A DNA stretch of 64,000 nt from Saposhnikovia divaricata (lineage: Eukaryota; Streptophyta; Magnoliopsida; Apiales; Apiaceae): contig CM071598.1 of the NCBI GenBank assembly GCA_036435485.1, positions 195,961,148 through 196,025,147 of the forward strand. Direction: 5' to 3'. A model generated the notes under the pieces. The model did no database searches. It saw nothing but the letters and a program-made list of their open reading frames with translations, and had not been told where the DNA came from. The translations under genes were made by a program, and so were the position numbers. Of the stretch, positions 12,401 to 24,899 are shown piece by piece (within the stretch, counting starts at the first letter, position 1; every line of letters begins with the position of its first letter).

Positions 12401-12779
12401 GGTCTCATGGTTCAGTAAGAAGCAGAACTCAGTATCTACCTCAACTGCAGAGGTTGAATACATAGCAGCTGGGAGTTGTTGTGCACAGATTCTATGGATG
12501 AGAAATCAACTACTTGACTATGGAGTTAAAGTTGAAAAGATCCCAATTTTCTGTGACAACACTAGTGCAATTGCAATATCACAGAATCCAGTGCAGCATT
12601 CTAGAACCAAGCACATAGACACCAGATACCATTTCATCAGGGAGCATGTGATGAAAGGCACTGTGGAACTGCATTTTGTTCCTAGTGAAAAATAGTTGGC
12701 AGACATTTTTACTAAAGCTTTGGATGAAGCAACCTTTTCAAGGTTGGTAAGTGAGCTTGGTATGTTAAATTTCACATGA
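9490..12779 (+). pseudogene. pol: Ty1/copia element 1 pol (protease, integrase, RT, RNase H), degenerate
   Basis: Domain order is copia type. The aspartic protease motif is in WYLDSGCSRHMTG (about 9510-9545). The GAG-pre-integrase/zinc HHCC region spans about 9905-10040 (HKRLSH..CDACQKGK). The integrase core has HMDLFGP, RSDNGTEF and NGVVERKNRT. Reverse transcriptase has its catalytic YVDD at about 11840, and RNase H has DRKST and TAEVEYIAAGS. Nonsense changes are seen at 9904-9906, 11323-11325 and 12693-12695, the last two apparently Gln to TAG. A one-base deletion near 12270 shifts the frame before RNase H. The frame then runs to a TGA at 12777-12779. The element is dead but all domains are readable. 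The putative acceptor CAG|GG before the protease is discussed under findings. Confidence 0.92.
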
Positions 12780-13428
12780 TCTTTTAAAATGTCTGTTCAA
12801 TTTGCTTGCAGCCAGTGAATTTCATTCTCTGGATTTTGTTTGTTTTATTTGCTTATCTGCATGATTATTCTGGAGATATCATTGTAGCATAATTAAATAA
12901 ATATTTTATTGACATATATCAATTAATGATATTTTGTTAATTTTATTTCTATTTAATTGTGAGTTTATCTGATAATTGTGGATTAATTCTTGATTTACTG
13001 CGTGATTATTTTTAAATCCATAATAATTAGAAGTATTAAATATGTGTATATGTGTATAGGCTGATAGGTTTCGGTGATAAGATGTTTTTCGGCTGACAGG
13101 TTTCAGTGATAAGATGTTTTTCGGCTAATTAGGTTTTTAGGTGAGAAATTATTGAATGGTGTTATTTTCTTCAACATAACCTGTCACTATCACACCTAAC
13201 CCACTAAACCTTGAAACCTTATAAATGATGAGTTTTTGTTTGTGTTTAACATCATCATTTTTCAGATATACAGAGCATATACACACAATTGCTGAATATT
13301 TCGAGCTTTGATCGGAAAGATCTCTCAATCTAGCTGGTGGTTTTTAGATCGGATTTCATATTCTTGCTTTAGACATCGTCCTTTATAAAAACTAACCCTT
13401 GTTTTTGAATTTCCTCAAAGTTTTGAAA
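12780..13428 (+). other. spacer between pol and third ORF, with a 32-bp tandem duplication
   Basis: About 650 bp without an ORF. A 32-bp unit beginning GGCTGATAGG is duplicated head to tail (13059-13090 and 13091-13122, two mismatches). The segment just before 13429 ends in a T-rich tract. Confidence 0.6.
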
Positions 13429-15533
13429 ATGGCATTGCAGGGAAGTTTTTTAATTGCTAAAGTTAATCCTATTTCCATTCAGCAAATCGAAACCATTCTG
13501 GATGAGCAATTTCGGGCTTGGACACAATTTCTGAATGAACATTCATTAATTTGCTATGCTTTAGTTACACCAGTGCAGCTTAACCATGATGCATTGCGTG
13601 AACTATATTGCAGCGCGGTTAACACTTCTGGACAGGACGGGTGTGCAATCACATATCGACTGTTTGGTAGGTCGATTAGGGTCACTGAACGAGATGTTAA
13701 TCGAATTCTTCATTTTCTTATGGAAAATCTTGTTTCTGATCCTACACCTGAATAGATTGAAATGTTCTTTCGTTTTATAAGGTACCAAGATGGCAATTTC
13801 AATACTGGTAATCTTTCAAGAACGTTTCTAACCCAGTACTGGAATTTCTTCTTTCACACTCTTAACCATGTTTTTTCCTCAGATAGAACAAATCAAGATC
13901 GAATACCTGAATTTATTCAAAAATTGGGGTATGCGGTCGCCAATAATTTGAGGATTAATTTTGGAAAAATAGTGCTTGGTCAAATCATTTTAAAGATGAA
14001 ACACTTAGGAAAAAGAGATGTTCGGACTCAAAATGTCAAATGTCTATATCCAAGGTTTCTACAGCTAATATTAAATGCTTTTTTGAATGATGAAGACAGG
14101 GTACGCTTGGAAAATGGTCGAACGGTGGAATGTTCTTACATGAAGACGGATGTAATTAATTACATAAGCAAAAAGAACTATACGGATGTTCCTACAGTCC
14201 TAACTGAATATCTAAAGACTGTTCCACTTCCGTTGTTACCAAGACCTGTGAGAGCAGGTATACGACAAGGTAATATTTCAATCCCTGCTATTCTAACCTC
14301 TGTATTCCCTATTGTGTCACAGGAAATACAGTTTCTACAGCCCCTAGTGGCCATCTTACCCGACCAAGAGCAGGAAATCCCACCGACTCTAACACAGGTC
14401 GAAGAGCCCATTATACAAATGCAAACACAAACACAACAAACTCCTACACCTCAATTGTCACTTAAATGACCAGCCATCAACACTTTTGAGGGAGATAGTG
14501 CCTCAACAGCACCACATAAGGAGTTAGTTACATCAGCAGCTCTACCTCATTCTAAAAGAAGTAAACCAAATGAACGTGAGGTAACTGCAACTGTTATTGA
14601 AACAATTCTTCCTAGTCAAATGAGTGAAAATGTGAATAAGGTTGAATTGACGGGAGCAACTATCTTGAGTTCCATTTCACGGAACATAGAGTGGTTGATG
14701 ATCTTCCTAAAGATCAAATGCCTTCACAGGCATCCGAGGTGGAATTACCTACCTCAATAACTGCTGGTGAATCTTCCATTTTACAGAAAGATCCATCGGT
14801 AGGTGATTCTTTTGTGAACCAAGTGTCTTCACAGACATACGAGGGAAACTTGGGTTTTGTGCCATATAATCGATTCAAGTTTAACCTCCCAGAGGGAAAA
14901 TCTCTGGATCTCTTTTGAGATTTACCACTCTTTACCAGTGGTCGGCAACTCGCTTCATGCGATGATGGAAGCTCACGAACTTTCATTGCACCATCCGTGA
15001 CCTCTGAAAAAGGGGCTAGGATGATTTCATTTGCAGGTACACATATCGGTGGAAGCTCTGGAGAAGAGTTGAGGGAAACAGGAACAGAACATGTAAGTGT
15101 CACCCAAACCACTAAACCGAGTGAATATAGAGTGTTGAGTGAAACACCTGCAGAACGTACGAGTGAGCAACCTACTCAACCACATGCACCTGTAACCAGA
15201 AAGGAATACAGCAGACTCCTTACACGGGTCCAAACAATGGAGAAAGAGTTGCCAAATATCTGTAAGTCCATTGCAGAAATCAAAAATTTGCAACTTATTC
15301 AACATGATGTATTCCAGGTTCAATTGAATACCATGACAACCCAGTTTAATGATGCAATCAACTCCTCGGTAAAGTCAACTTCGTCTAATTTACCAACTCC
15401 ACATCCTACTACACTGGAGGATAACCCAACTGAGGGGGAGAAGGTGGATGACCTAGAAAAATCTACTAGGCGTAAGGGCAAGGAAAAGGTTGTTGACACG
15501 GAATTAACTTTATTTTGGGAAAGGAAAAGCTAA
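13429..15533 (+). pseudogene. third (env-position) ORF of copia element 1, interrupted
   Basis: Starting at MALQGSF the frame runs through stops at 13753-13755 and 14467-14469, a shift near 14690 and a further stop at 14916-14918, ending at 15533 (about 700 codons). The N-terminal third has a globular pattern: FLNEHSLICYAL, then a region with an aromatic QYWNFFFHTL, then RINFGKIVLGQII and LYPRFLQLIL. I recognise this as the accessory protein often predicted next to plant copia elements, related to the one in copia element 2 (RFLMLLALH). The rest is Ser/Thr/Pro-rich and disordered, with a helical segment near 15230-15370. Location between pol and LTR matches the env-like ORF of SIRE-type elements. 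No convincing signal peptide or membrane anchor is visible, so an envelope role is not supported. Confidence 0.7.
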
Positions 15534-15768
15534 TGGGAGTATTAGTGCTATGTGAAAAGAAAGCAAAGGCATACTTGAAGATATGTTTAGTCTAGAGGAA
15601 AAATTGTCTTGCACTTAGTTAATTTTAGAAATCTGGAAAATATATATATATGATCCAGAATGCACTTTAATATTATTTATCTTTGTACTTTAGTTTTTGT
15701 TGTTGTATCAGTTGAGTTATCCTCAAGGAATTTGCTTGTCAAACCCTAACAATCAAATAGGGGGAGAT
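15534..15768 (+). other. 3' untranslated part and polypurine tract of copia element 1
   Basis: Non-coding. It ends AATAGGGGGAGAT immediately before TGTAAAGC, the same G-rich primer context used by copia elements 2 and 3. Confidence 0.75.
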
Positions 15769-16470
15769 TGTAAAGCATAATGTAATGTAATGTGTAATAG
15801 AGGACATATATAACTCAACTAGGATAAAAGATAAATAATATTAACTATATACAGGGATCGTGAAATTTGAAAAACAGGCACCAACAAGGATAAAATCGCT
15901 GAAAGAAGTTCATTAAAATGATCAAGCCTCAATGATAAAATAAGATGTACAGATGATTCAGTTGAAGGGCCAAAAGATTCCAGTGATAAAGTTTTTATGA
16001 TTGCACAATTCTTAGCAGTGTTCTTAAAGACATGATATGAAGACCACGAGTGAATGTTAGTCGTCTGTGAACTAGACCAGTTGCACTATGCGTCAACACT
16101 TCACGAAAGAATCGAAGAATCTAACTCAGAAAAACTGTTCAAGAGGTGTGATTGAGTTTAGAGCAGTATTGATATCCTCTATTTAATTGGAAGCTGAATA
16201 TTTAAGAATGTCAAATTAAGAGGAAAATGAATAGTATCCGAAATCACTATTCATATGAATAGTATCCAAAAATAGTTAAATTAGTTATAATTTTAAAGAA
16301 AAATTAATCAAAAATACTACTATTTTTAAATTGTTTTACGATTTTATTATCTTCTAAAAATATTTGTAAAGAAAACATTTTGCAACCAAAGATTATCGAA
16401 TTTAACTTCTTTTTATATTTTTCTAAAATATAATTATAATTATTTTGTGTTGCACTTGATATTGATCCAA
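15769..16470 (+). mobile_element. 3' LTR of copia element 1 (right border uncertain)
   Basis: It starts with TGTAAAGCATAATG after the polypurine tract. The right end cannot be fixed, because the other LTR lies outside the window and no target-site duplication can be compared. The Helitron at 16493 lies in or just beyond it. It lacks the reiterated word seen in the other two copia LTRs. Confidence 0.6.
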
Positions 16471-16492
16471 AAAACTCTATTAATCTATATTA

Positions 16493-16858
16493 TCTATACT
16501 ATAATAAGCGAAAGAAGTATAATTTGTAATTTGGTTAACCCCTTTTTTGATTATTCCCTATTTTTGGTTATCTGTCATTCACAACCGTTTGATCTTCAAT
16601 TCAATATATCCTGACCGTTATATTCAACAACACTAAAAATTGTTATATATAGAGGTCTAAGGTTCAATTCTCGCCAACAACATATTAATTTATAGAGCTA
16701 GTTTATATTTAATACTAATAATTATTATTATGTACAAAGATGTAAGGTTCGAATTCTTCCAATAATATATTAAATTAATATTTATAATATTATACTACAT
16801 TATAAACAAATTATAAAAAATTAAAAGTAACCCATCTTTTGTACGGGTTATAAGCTAG
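16493..16858 (+). mobile_element. non-autonomous Helitron (366 bp)
   Basis: The 5' end reads TCTATACTATAATAAGC and follows an A. The 3' end is CTAG followed by T. Just upstream of the end is a hairpin (TAACCC at 16828-16833 pairing with GGGTTA at 16845-16850). These three features, including insertion between A and T without target duplication, are diagnostic of Helitrons. There is no Rep/helicase coding, so it is non-autonomous. Confidence 0.85.
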
Positions 16859-17677
16859 TCAATACTAATAATTGAAATGTACGTTTTGGTGTTGCTGATA
16901 GAAATTAAAAAGTGTATGTTACAAAATGTAAATGGTATATTCGAGATAGAAATTGAAAAATATATGTTATGAGATGCGAATAGTATATACGACAGAAATT
17001 AAAAAGTGTATGTTACGAGATGAAAATAGTATATACCTAAAAAATAAAGAAGGTAATCAAATGATTTTACAAATTTTAGATTTTCATATATAAAAATTTT
17101 AGATTTTTGATATCCATGGATACAAAATTTATCAAAAAGTAGCAAAACTATGGTCAAATCATAAAATAAATCTATTAATTGAGAAAGCAAACGTTACAAT
17201 CTATAAATATTAAACACGAATCTTGCAATCTTGTATCCAAGATTTTTGTTTTCTATATATCCAAAAATTTGAATTTTCTTATCCCTGATCAGCAGCTATT
17301 AGATACAGTCAAATAGTAGCTAAAATTTTGATGTAACAGAGTAGTTGGGGCCTTTTGAAACACCAATTTTTACCATAAATTTCTCCCTCTTATGGATTCA
17401 TATACTCCATAAAACCTTCAAGTTTGTTACTCATTCTTTCTATTATTAGCATTTTGAAACACAATCCAGAAAAGAAACACAACAGAGAAATACAACATTG
17501 TATCATCAAAACCTGTCTTGTGGTAATTAAGGTTTGTCCAAAAACCCCCACCTAAAACATTTTCTTGAAAATGGATTCCCCATTGTCTTGACACCCATCA
17601 ACCCCTTGCATGAAGGGCTAATCTTTCTTGTTCTTGTGGTAAAATCTCGAAAAGTTTTTCGAGGTTTCGGAAATTTT
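16859..17677. promoter_or_regulatory. upstream region of the RING gene, with degenerate short repeats
   Basis: AT-rich and non-coding. A segment resembling AGAAATTAAAAAGTGTATGT recurs about three times at roughly 60-bp spacing (16899-17035). The part after about 17350 is CT-rich and likely 5' untranslated leader. No single TATA box can be chosen with confidence. Confidence 0.45.
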
Positions 17678-20600
17678 ATGGCCTCTTCTGAAGTTGAAAT
17701 TTCATCTAGTCCATTTGGATGTGTTTTGAGAGACCATAATGGTAGAGAAAATAGAATTAGAAAAAAGAATAATGGTCATGCATGTACTCAGCAAAACCTA
17801 AAAGATTTAGTTCCTTTTTGCGTTTCTGTATCTCCTGGAAATGCAGCTGATTCTGTTATGGCTCGATCACTAGAAAATAATAAAAGTAAGTGGGCTACGG
17901 CCAGAGAGGTGTTTGAAAAAGAAACATCTAAAGGTGTTTCATCACTTGTCCAGAAATGGAGATTTTTCGAAGCAGAGTCCAAGAATTTTCTTACGAAAAA
18001 CGATTACATCAATTCTTCTTCATGTAGCAGTAGGAGCAATTCAGGTTCGACAATTACAGAGAATTCACAGTTTCTTGATGGACAAATTAGAAATTCAAGC
18101 GTTTCGGAATCTGTTGCGGAAAAATCAGAAGCCCCTTCCATGACAGAGGAATCTTCGGATTCGGAATCCGATAGGACGGGTCCTAGTAGGGATTCTAATT
18201 CAACAGAAAAGGAGAGAATGAGGGTGGCTGATATAATCAAGAAACTAAAATGTGGGGAAGAAAGCAATGAGCAGTTAGTTGTGAATTTTTCTTTGCCTAG
18301 AGTTCAAACGTCTATTGACCATCATGCTCCTGACATCAGGGGTCATGGGGCTATGCCAGCCACACCACGTGCTAGAGGGCACAGAGCTTTCAAGGATTCG
18401 CTAATGCAATTTGAGCGCAATAGACACCAGGAGGTTCAACGCTTGGGATCTATTGACCACCATGCTCCTGACATCAGAGGTCATGAGGCTATTCCAGCCT
18501 CACCACGAGTTAGAGGGCACAAAGCTTTCAATGAGTTTCTTATGCAATTGGAGCGCGATAGACACCAGGAGGTCCAACGCTTGGGGGAGCGTAAAGCTGT
18601 TTCGAAATTCTCACACAGAGGCCGCCTTCAGGTATAGTTGTATTCTTTATGTTATTAGTTATTCTATTTTGTAATGGAGGAAATATAATTGTCAGCTTAG
18701 TGGGTACCCTCTTCTCGTGGTAACAAGAGGAGGGTTTGGGACTCAGTAGAGACCAGTGCTAGAGAACTTATATATCTGCATTTAACCATTACCTGAAATG
18801 ATCAACAGGCTATGCTTAAAGTTAGAAACATACTTCACGACAAAGAATTAAGAGATAGTGAGCAGATACATTCACTTGTATCTGATAGGAAAAAGCAATC
18901 GAAAGGATCCAGCGTCATGCATCTCAGGTACATATCCTTTCTCATATCCACATTTGGGATACCGTATATTGATCAAGCATCTTGTAGTCTTCTCCGTACA
19001 TGTTTTCTATTGCGGCAACTCTTCTGGAAATGGAAAGATGGATCACTTTGAAATCATTACTAAAATCACAGATTTGAATTTTATGAACAGGGTAAAAAGA
19101 ATCTTCATTTTAAGTTTGTCATTTGATATGTTCAGCATTTATGTTTTTTTTGTTTTGCGGTTTACCTGACATGACTTTCGAGCAACAAAATAAATTGGGA
19201 AGCTTCTACTTGCTTGGCAGCCATTTCTAAGAATTGATTAATAGTGTTTCTTTCTTCATATTATTATATCTTGTGCTTGTGCCTGTCGCCTTATATGAAA
19301 TGGATTATGTTTTCTCATCAATGGTACATTTCACTGAGCCTTTTTTGCTCTAAAAGCCTATACTAGTCTTGTTCTACACATGAAACTGCATTAGCTTACA
19401 GCTTCTCTTGACAAAAATTAAAAATGAATTCAGGGAGAGATTTAACACAGTATTAGAGCAAAATGCAGTTAGCTCAAGTCCTCGTAGAGAGTTGATAAAT
19501 GACGAGCATGATCTGCATAAATTCCCATCCTCTACTCAGCTCAGAGGGGTTGCAGATCACACACCTACTGTGAAAATTCCTTTTACCTCCTGTCAATGCA
19601 AAGAGATAGTAGATCACACCCCTAACATTAAAAATCCTTCTACCTCGGGTCAACTCAAAGAGGTAGTGGATGATCCTTCTACCCCTATCTTGGATAATGC
19701 TTCTACCCGTAGAATGGATAATCCTTCTATCCCTAAAGTGGATATTCCTTCTACCTCCGTTAAAATCAAAGAGGTGGTAGATCACACCAGTTGTGCAGTA
19801 AATCCTACTACCTCAACTCAGCACAAAGAAGAGATTCATCCCCCTGAAGTTACTCACCTTGGAAGTCCTCGTAAATTGATGGTTGATGTCAACTTAAACT
19901 CCACATGCAATAACGTAAAAGATGACGTCAAGCAGACCGTAAATGTTGTCCCTCCGACCCCCCGGTCACTCAAAGATATTATTCATTCATGGGAAAAAAC
20001 TCACTTGAGAAGTCTTGTCCAGAATCAGGATGTATCCAATGAGGCCCTAGAAATGGAGGCTTGGTCTACCTCTGATCGGGTTAAAATAGATATTAGTCGT
20101 CATGAGGTAGTAACTCCACAGCAGAATGCCCTTGAACTTCATTATGCAGAAACCACTTATAAAGAAGTGAGTCCTAATCTAGGTGTTTTGTGGCAAGACA
20201 CGGCCTTTGACACCGGAAGTTTAAAATCTCAAAAATCTGTCGAAAATGCAACATCCCCTGATGAGTGGAAAGACAGGAATGAAGCTGAAGAGAAAGTTGA
20301 TGATGAGCAGTCAATAGTATCCCTGAATGAATTGGTAGAGGAAAATCCACTTTTGAAGATTGACTGGGAAGAGCAACTAGATAAAAGGAATGCGGCTGAA
20401 ACTTTTCCCGACTGGAAGAGTAACTTATCTCAAGAACCGAGCGAAGGGGAAGAGGATCAATCTGATCAGAATGTAGAAGAACCTAATCTGGATTGGATAT
20501 ATGATGTTTGTCGCCCACGGAGTGATTGGGAATGTCTCAGGCAAGAGAGGTACGAGGAGATGCTTGATCCTTTCAATGATAATGGAGATATTAAGCAACT

Positions 20601-22327
20601 ACTTGAAAGGTACCCCTAAGTAAATTCTAATGTCAATTTATATTTTTTACCACAATTTCCTTGCATTCCCTACCTCAGTTTTTAAAATAGAACGGAAAAC
20701 AAACACCATTTGTATCAAGATGAAGTATAAACAGAACAGGCATCTGTGATATACTTGACTGAGCTAATACGGCACTGGGACTAACATGGTCATTAACATG
20801 CTAAAAGTTTGGATATGAAACAATAAACATTTATTAAATTGTATCGTATCACATATGACCATGCTGATACTTGACTGTTCAATATATGCAAATCACATAT
20901 GCTGAGATATCACAGACATTGAACAGAAACTACATGAGCTTTTCTGTATTACACTGGTAACCAAATAACTGGGGACTATGATGCAAGAAGCTGTAGATAA
21001 TTGCTTTTAAATGCACGTCCTGAAAACTAGCAGTAAATGAATTTGGCATCAATATCTATATATTCAATTGTCACGAGTAGGAAATTAAGTAGCAAATTTA
21101 TTTGTTGATTTATGTATACTAATAAAAATGTAATTGGCAACATGATTTATATATTCCAATTCCATCATCAAAAGCCGGAACCAAGTAACAAGTATGACTG
21201 TTGATTTATGTATGCAGGAAAAATGTTTCAAGTTTTCTTTCCAGCGCAATGCGGAACAAAATAGACCAACTCATGATATCACGCACTCAAGGACCACCAC
21301 TTATGACAGGTGTTCACCCAGAACAAGTAAAGCAGGAAGAGGTGGTAAAAGAAGAGGGAAAGTGTGCACACGAAGAAAATGAGCATGAGGGGGATGTCAA
21401 ATGCCATCTAGAAGGAGAGGATGAAGATGAGGAAAAGTATGCACACGAAGTAAATGAGCAAGAAGGAGGCGTTAAATGCTATTCAGAAGAAGAGGAAGAA
21501 GATGAGAGTCCAGAGGGAAGAAAACATAGTGACGGTGATGAATATTCAAATCAAACTCCTTCAATGACTTCCGCTTCACTAGATATATTTGGTCCATGGA
21601 GTCATGACCAAGAGAATAATGCATCTACACCACTTCAACCATATCTTTCTCCACCTTTGGAAAGTCAGCAGTTCACTTCTCTCAGGAGTAATCATTCTTC
21701 AATTGTGAGTTTAACATCCCTTAACCCTTTGCAGTTTACTTTATCCTTCAGCAAGGCCTTCAATCAATGTAGAGCTAATTCAGTAATGTAACAGGAGATG
21801 GAACTCATAACTGATTTAAGAGGACACATGGAGCAACTTCACAAGGAGATATTTGATCTGCGAAAATCGTTACACACCTGCATGGAGATGCAGGTGAAAT
21901 TTCAGCATTTCATGATGCGGGAGGTTGAAAGTGTTAAAAGTCATTCACGTGAGTATATATTCTATGCACATTATATTTGCAATTATAAAGTAGGATCTTA
22001 CCTAATAATTGATACTCTTGCAGCTGTAAACAAAGGAACTGGTTCTATTGATAGAATACCAAGAAAAGGAACTTGTTGCCTTTGCTCTGATGCAGAAGTT
22101 GATTCTCTCCTTTACAGGTACCTGAAAATAGCCTCTAATAAATTTTATTCAACACCACCTCAATTATATCCACACACATTTGTATAACTCTATAAATTAT
22201 ATCTTCATTCAGATGTGGTCACATGTGCACCTGTTACAAATGCGCTCAATGGCTGCAACAACATAGTGGAATATGTCCAATATGTCAAGCTCCTATAGTA
22301 GATGTCGTCCGTACATATACTTATTAA
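17678..22327 (+). CDS. RING-type (C3HC4) E3 ubiquitin ligase-like protein, 7 exons, 1032 aa
   Basis: Exons: 17678-18631, 18809-18927, 19434-20609, 21218-21704, 21795-21948, 22024-22117, 22213-22327. All introns are GT/AG and phases agree. The predicted role is ubiquitin transfer in cytosol or nucleus; the substrate is unknown. Residues 212-257 and 258-303 are a tandem 46-residue duplication (DHHAPDIRGH..FERNRHQEVQRLG). It leads into an ERKAVS.F.HRGR motif typical of a plant RING family that includes embryo-sac arrest gene products. Exon 3 has degenerate VDHT/NPSTS repeats, exon 4 acidic KCxxEGE repeats, and exon 5 a coiled coil (913-950). The RING is C981, C984, C996, H998, C1002, C1005, C1016, C1019. 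The start MASSEVE was chosen because the upstream 48 codons (ATG at 17534) look like leader. Exon borders are my prediction. Confidence 0.85.
18311..18586 (+). repeat. 138-bp in-frame tandem duplication inside RING-gene exon 1
   Basis: Units 18311-18448 and 18449-18586 encode two 46-residue copies. The copies differ at scattered positions (for example GHGAMPATPRA versus GHEAIPASPRV), so the duplication is not brand new and both copies stayed in frame. Confidence 0.92.
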
Positions 22328-22510
22328 GGTGAAGGATGAAATCTGTCAATATGTCAAGCACCTATACTGGACGTACGTATACATATTACATGTGGATCCT
22401 GAAAATGTCCAATCTGTCAAGTTCCAGTACTGGATGTCGAACGTACATGTATTGATACAGGTGAATGATATTTTCTTTTCATCGGAGAATGTTCGTCGAA
22501 CATTATTTGA
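22328..22510 (+). pseudogene. degenerate tandem copies of the last RING coding segment
   Basis: After the stop at 22327, two further segments resemble the end of exon 7 (TGTCCAATATGTCAAGCTCC). They are at about 22340-22388 and 22400-22460. The second can be read as CPICQVPVLDVERT, close to the real CPICQAPIVDVVRT. They lie in the probable 3' untranslated region. Confidence 0.75.
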
Positions 22511-24490
22511 TATATTGAAAATGAGATGAGCAATGATCTTTGTCAGTTAATTTTAGTCTAGGTTAGCCAGAGATGAATACTAGTCCCGCAAGTCGCATAA
22601 ATATACTTAGTCCTATAGCTATAATATATAACTAAATTTGCAAAATCACCACTCCAATGCATAGCTATACTTAGTTCTATAATAGCATAAATGGATAGTT
22701 GGTCCTATATTTAAGACTAAAAATGGTTATAGCCATCCTTGGCACATCATCTCCAACCAACCACACAATTCTATTCATTATCAAAAAATGTTAAAATACA
22801 CTTTAAATGCTAGTTTGAATGTAGTTAGTCCTATTTGAGAACTATGCATTGGAGTAATAGTTGTATTTTAAGACCAAAAACTACTTTTTGGTCTCAAATT
22901 ATAGCAATAGCTATAGCCATTTTAGCTTTAGCATTGGACTTGCTCTAAACCAAAAGATCTTGTTAGTTTTTCTTCATATGTTTGCGTACTTTTTGGCAGT
23001 TAACTACTGCAAATTGCAAATTTTTGCATTGTGTTTTTTATTCACAGCATTAGATCCCATCTCATTTTTTATACTTCTTGTCTAAGGATTTTAGAAATTA
23101 AAATATAAGAATTAATAAAGAGTGAAGAAAATTTCTTGTTCATAAACTGCTTTTCTGGAATCCTGGTCAATTTTCTTGATGGTTTAATGAGGATTTTCAT
23201 TTGTACCTGGAGGCTGGAGCTTCATCACCCGGACTATTCGATTTTGTCCTCGTACCTGTCCGAACATTAAAAAACATGGGTGCGGTATGAAACTTGAATC
23301 AGATCCTTCATACTTAAAATGAACATTTCCTCTGATCTGCAGCAATCTAGTTCAAAATAAAATTCAGGCTGGTCTCATGACAAATTGTTTATACAGAAGA
23401 AGGTCCATCATTCATGTTTGACTCTTTTAATGAAATCTTTTTGATATTTTGCTATGTGTTTGACATATTAAGATATGAGTAAGTATTTGTGATTTCTTAG
23501 CAGTAGACACAATTTTAAAATATTTACCATGGATTTAGATTGTGCAAAAATCACTTGTGTTAAGCTTAGGATCCGAAACTCAGGATACCATAGGACAGAA
23601 CTGACAGGGTAATTCAGTTTTTATCAACTGACTCATGGGCCGGGCAAAACACCTCCCCCCTCCCCCCTTCATACCACAACCAAATTCAGTCCTAATTGAT
23701 CTGGGCTTTAGAAAATCTCCTTTGGAGTTTGGAGTGAATGTGAAAAAAATATCTATACTGGACCCATACAACAAGAAAGTTGTACAAATTTATTCGTGGC
23801 TTGCATATACGACCATCCTAGAACTAGATACAGGATCACTTGGAAGTTAGAATCAAGCCATGTGCTGAGGCTAAAAAGTTGATATTAGACAAGTGTAGTT
23901 ACTTATCCGCACTGACTTCTCGAAGGTCATGCAATTCCAAGATGATTGCTTTAACCTTGATAATTAGCTGTTAAATTGTAAATGAGAATAAAATTATAAG
24001 CATCAAATTATCACCAAAAAAACTTTAAAATTGAATAAGAATACAAACCCTAAATCTCTCCTAATTATATGTATAATATATATATATATATATATATATA
24101 TTACAAATTTAATTGTGTACCTTTGATTTTTGAAAGAGAGAATCAATTTCATTGTGTGTGACTGTGAACTCGAGAGATCAGAGAAGCAGTCGCCAGCAGT
24201 GAGAGCCTGCAGTGAGAGCAGAGAGCATTATTTTTTTTTTTGGAAACAAAAAGACCTATACTAAAGCTACTGAAGGATTTTTCAGAATTTTGGGCCCCCA
24301 ATAATTTTGGGCCCAGGGCAGTTGTCCTGGTGGACCTGCACCTGGACCGGGCCTGGTCATGCTCACCATAGAATAACATTATCTGATCTTAAATCTCGTT
24401 CTAAAGTATAGAAAATTCGAACCCCGAATCATCAACTTGATATTTATCAGATTCAGTTGATCACTCGTAACACAAAAACAGAGGAACTTG
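22511..24490. other. intergenic, candidate degenerate MITE, TA microsatellite
   Basis: No gene. The sequence AAAATGAGATGAGCAATG at 22518-22535 is also found just after the first glycosylase gene (51281-51298), marking the duplication border. 22640-22950 has inverted, AT-rich segments ending ATTGGACTTGCTC before TAA, like a Tourist-type end, but I could not find the matching left end. A (TA)n run lies at about 24068-24100. A GGGCCC-rich patch at 24288-24360 resembles a TE end but is not identified. Confidence 0.4.
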
Positions 24491-24899
24491 ATCGTCCAGT
24501 AATCTTGGATCAAGTTGGATGGCTTAGTAAGTAGAGGGACAGTATGATGTAGAATGCATGTGCAATTTGTATGCAATAACTATCTTCACTTTCAATAATT
24601 ATCTTCTTGAGAAGTGATAGTGCACCTTATCAGGAATTTCTCCATTCCAAAAAGTGAGTTCCCTATGGGCTCCTTGTGTTTTTTGGGTCCTTTAACACCC
24701 CTACCCCCCACAAGAATACAGATAACGTTTTTGAACGTGCCCTCATACCGTAAACTGGACCATAACACTGGACCCTGGCTCCATATGTCCACAATGTTAG
24801 CCTCAAGGATATGCCATTCTGCTTCAAGTCAATCATGTGGGCTTAAATTAGGCTCCCGTTCCCCAGCAAACATTTGCTAGTTTACTATTTCACAACATA

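Noticed and set aside
13429..15533. Calling the third ORF a true envelope gene
   Set aside because: No signal peptide, fusion peptide or membrane anchor could be seen. The position alone is not sufficient.
17534..17677. Upstream ATG extending the RING protein by 48 residues
   Set aside because: The extension is hydrophobic and uncharacteristic and lies next to a CT-rich leader; MASSEVE gives a more plausible start. Not fully excluded.
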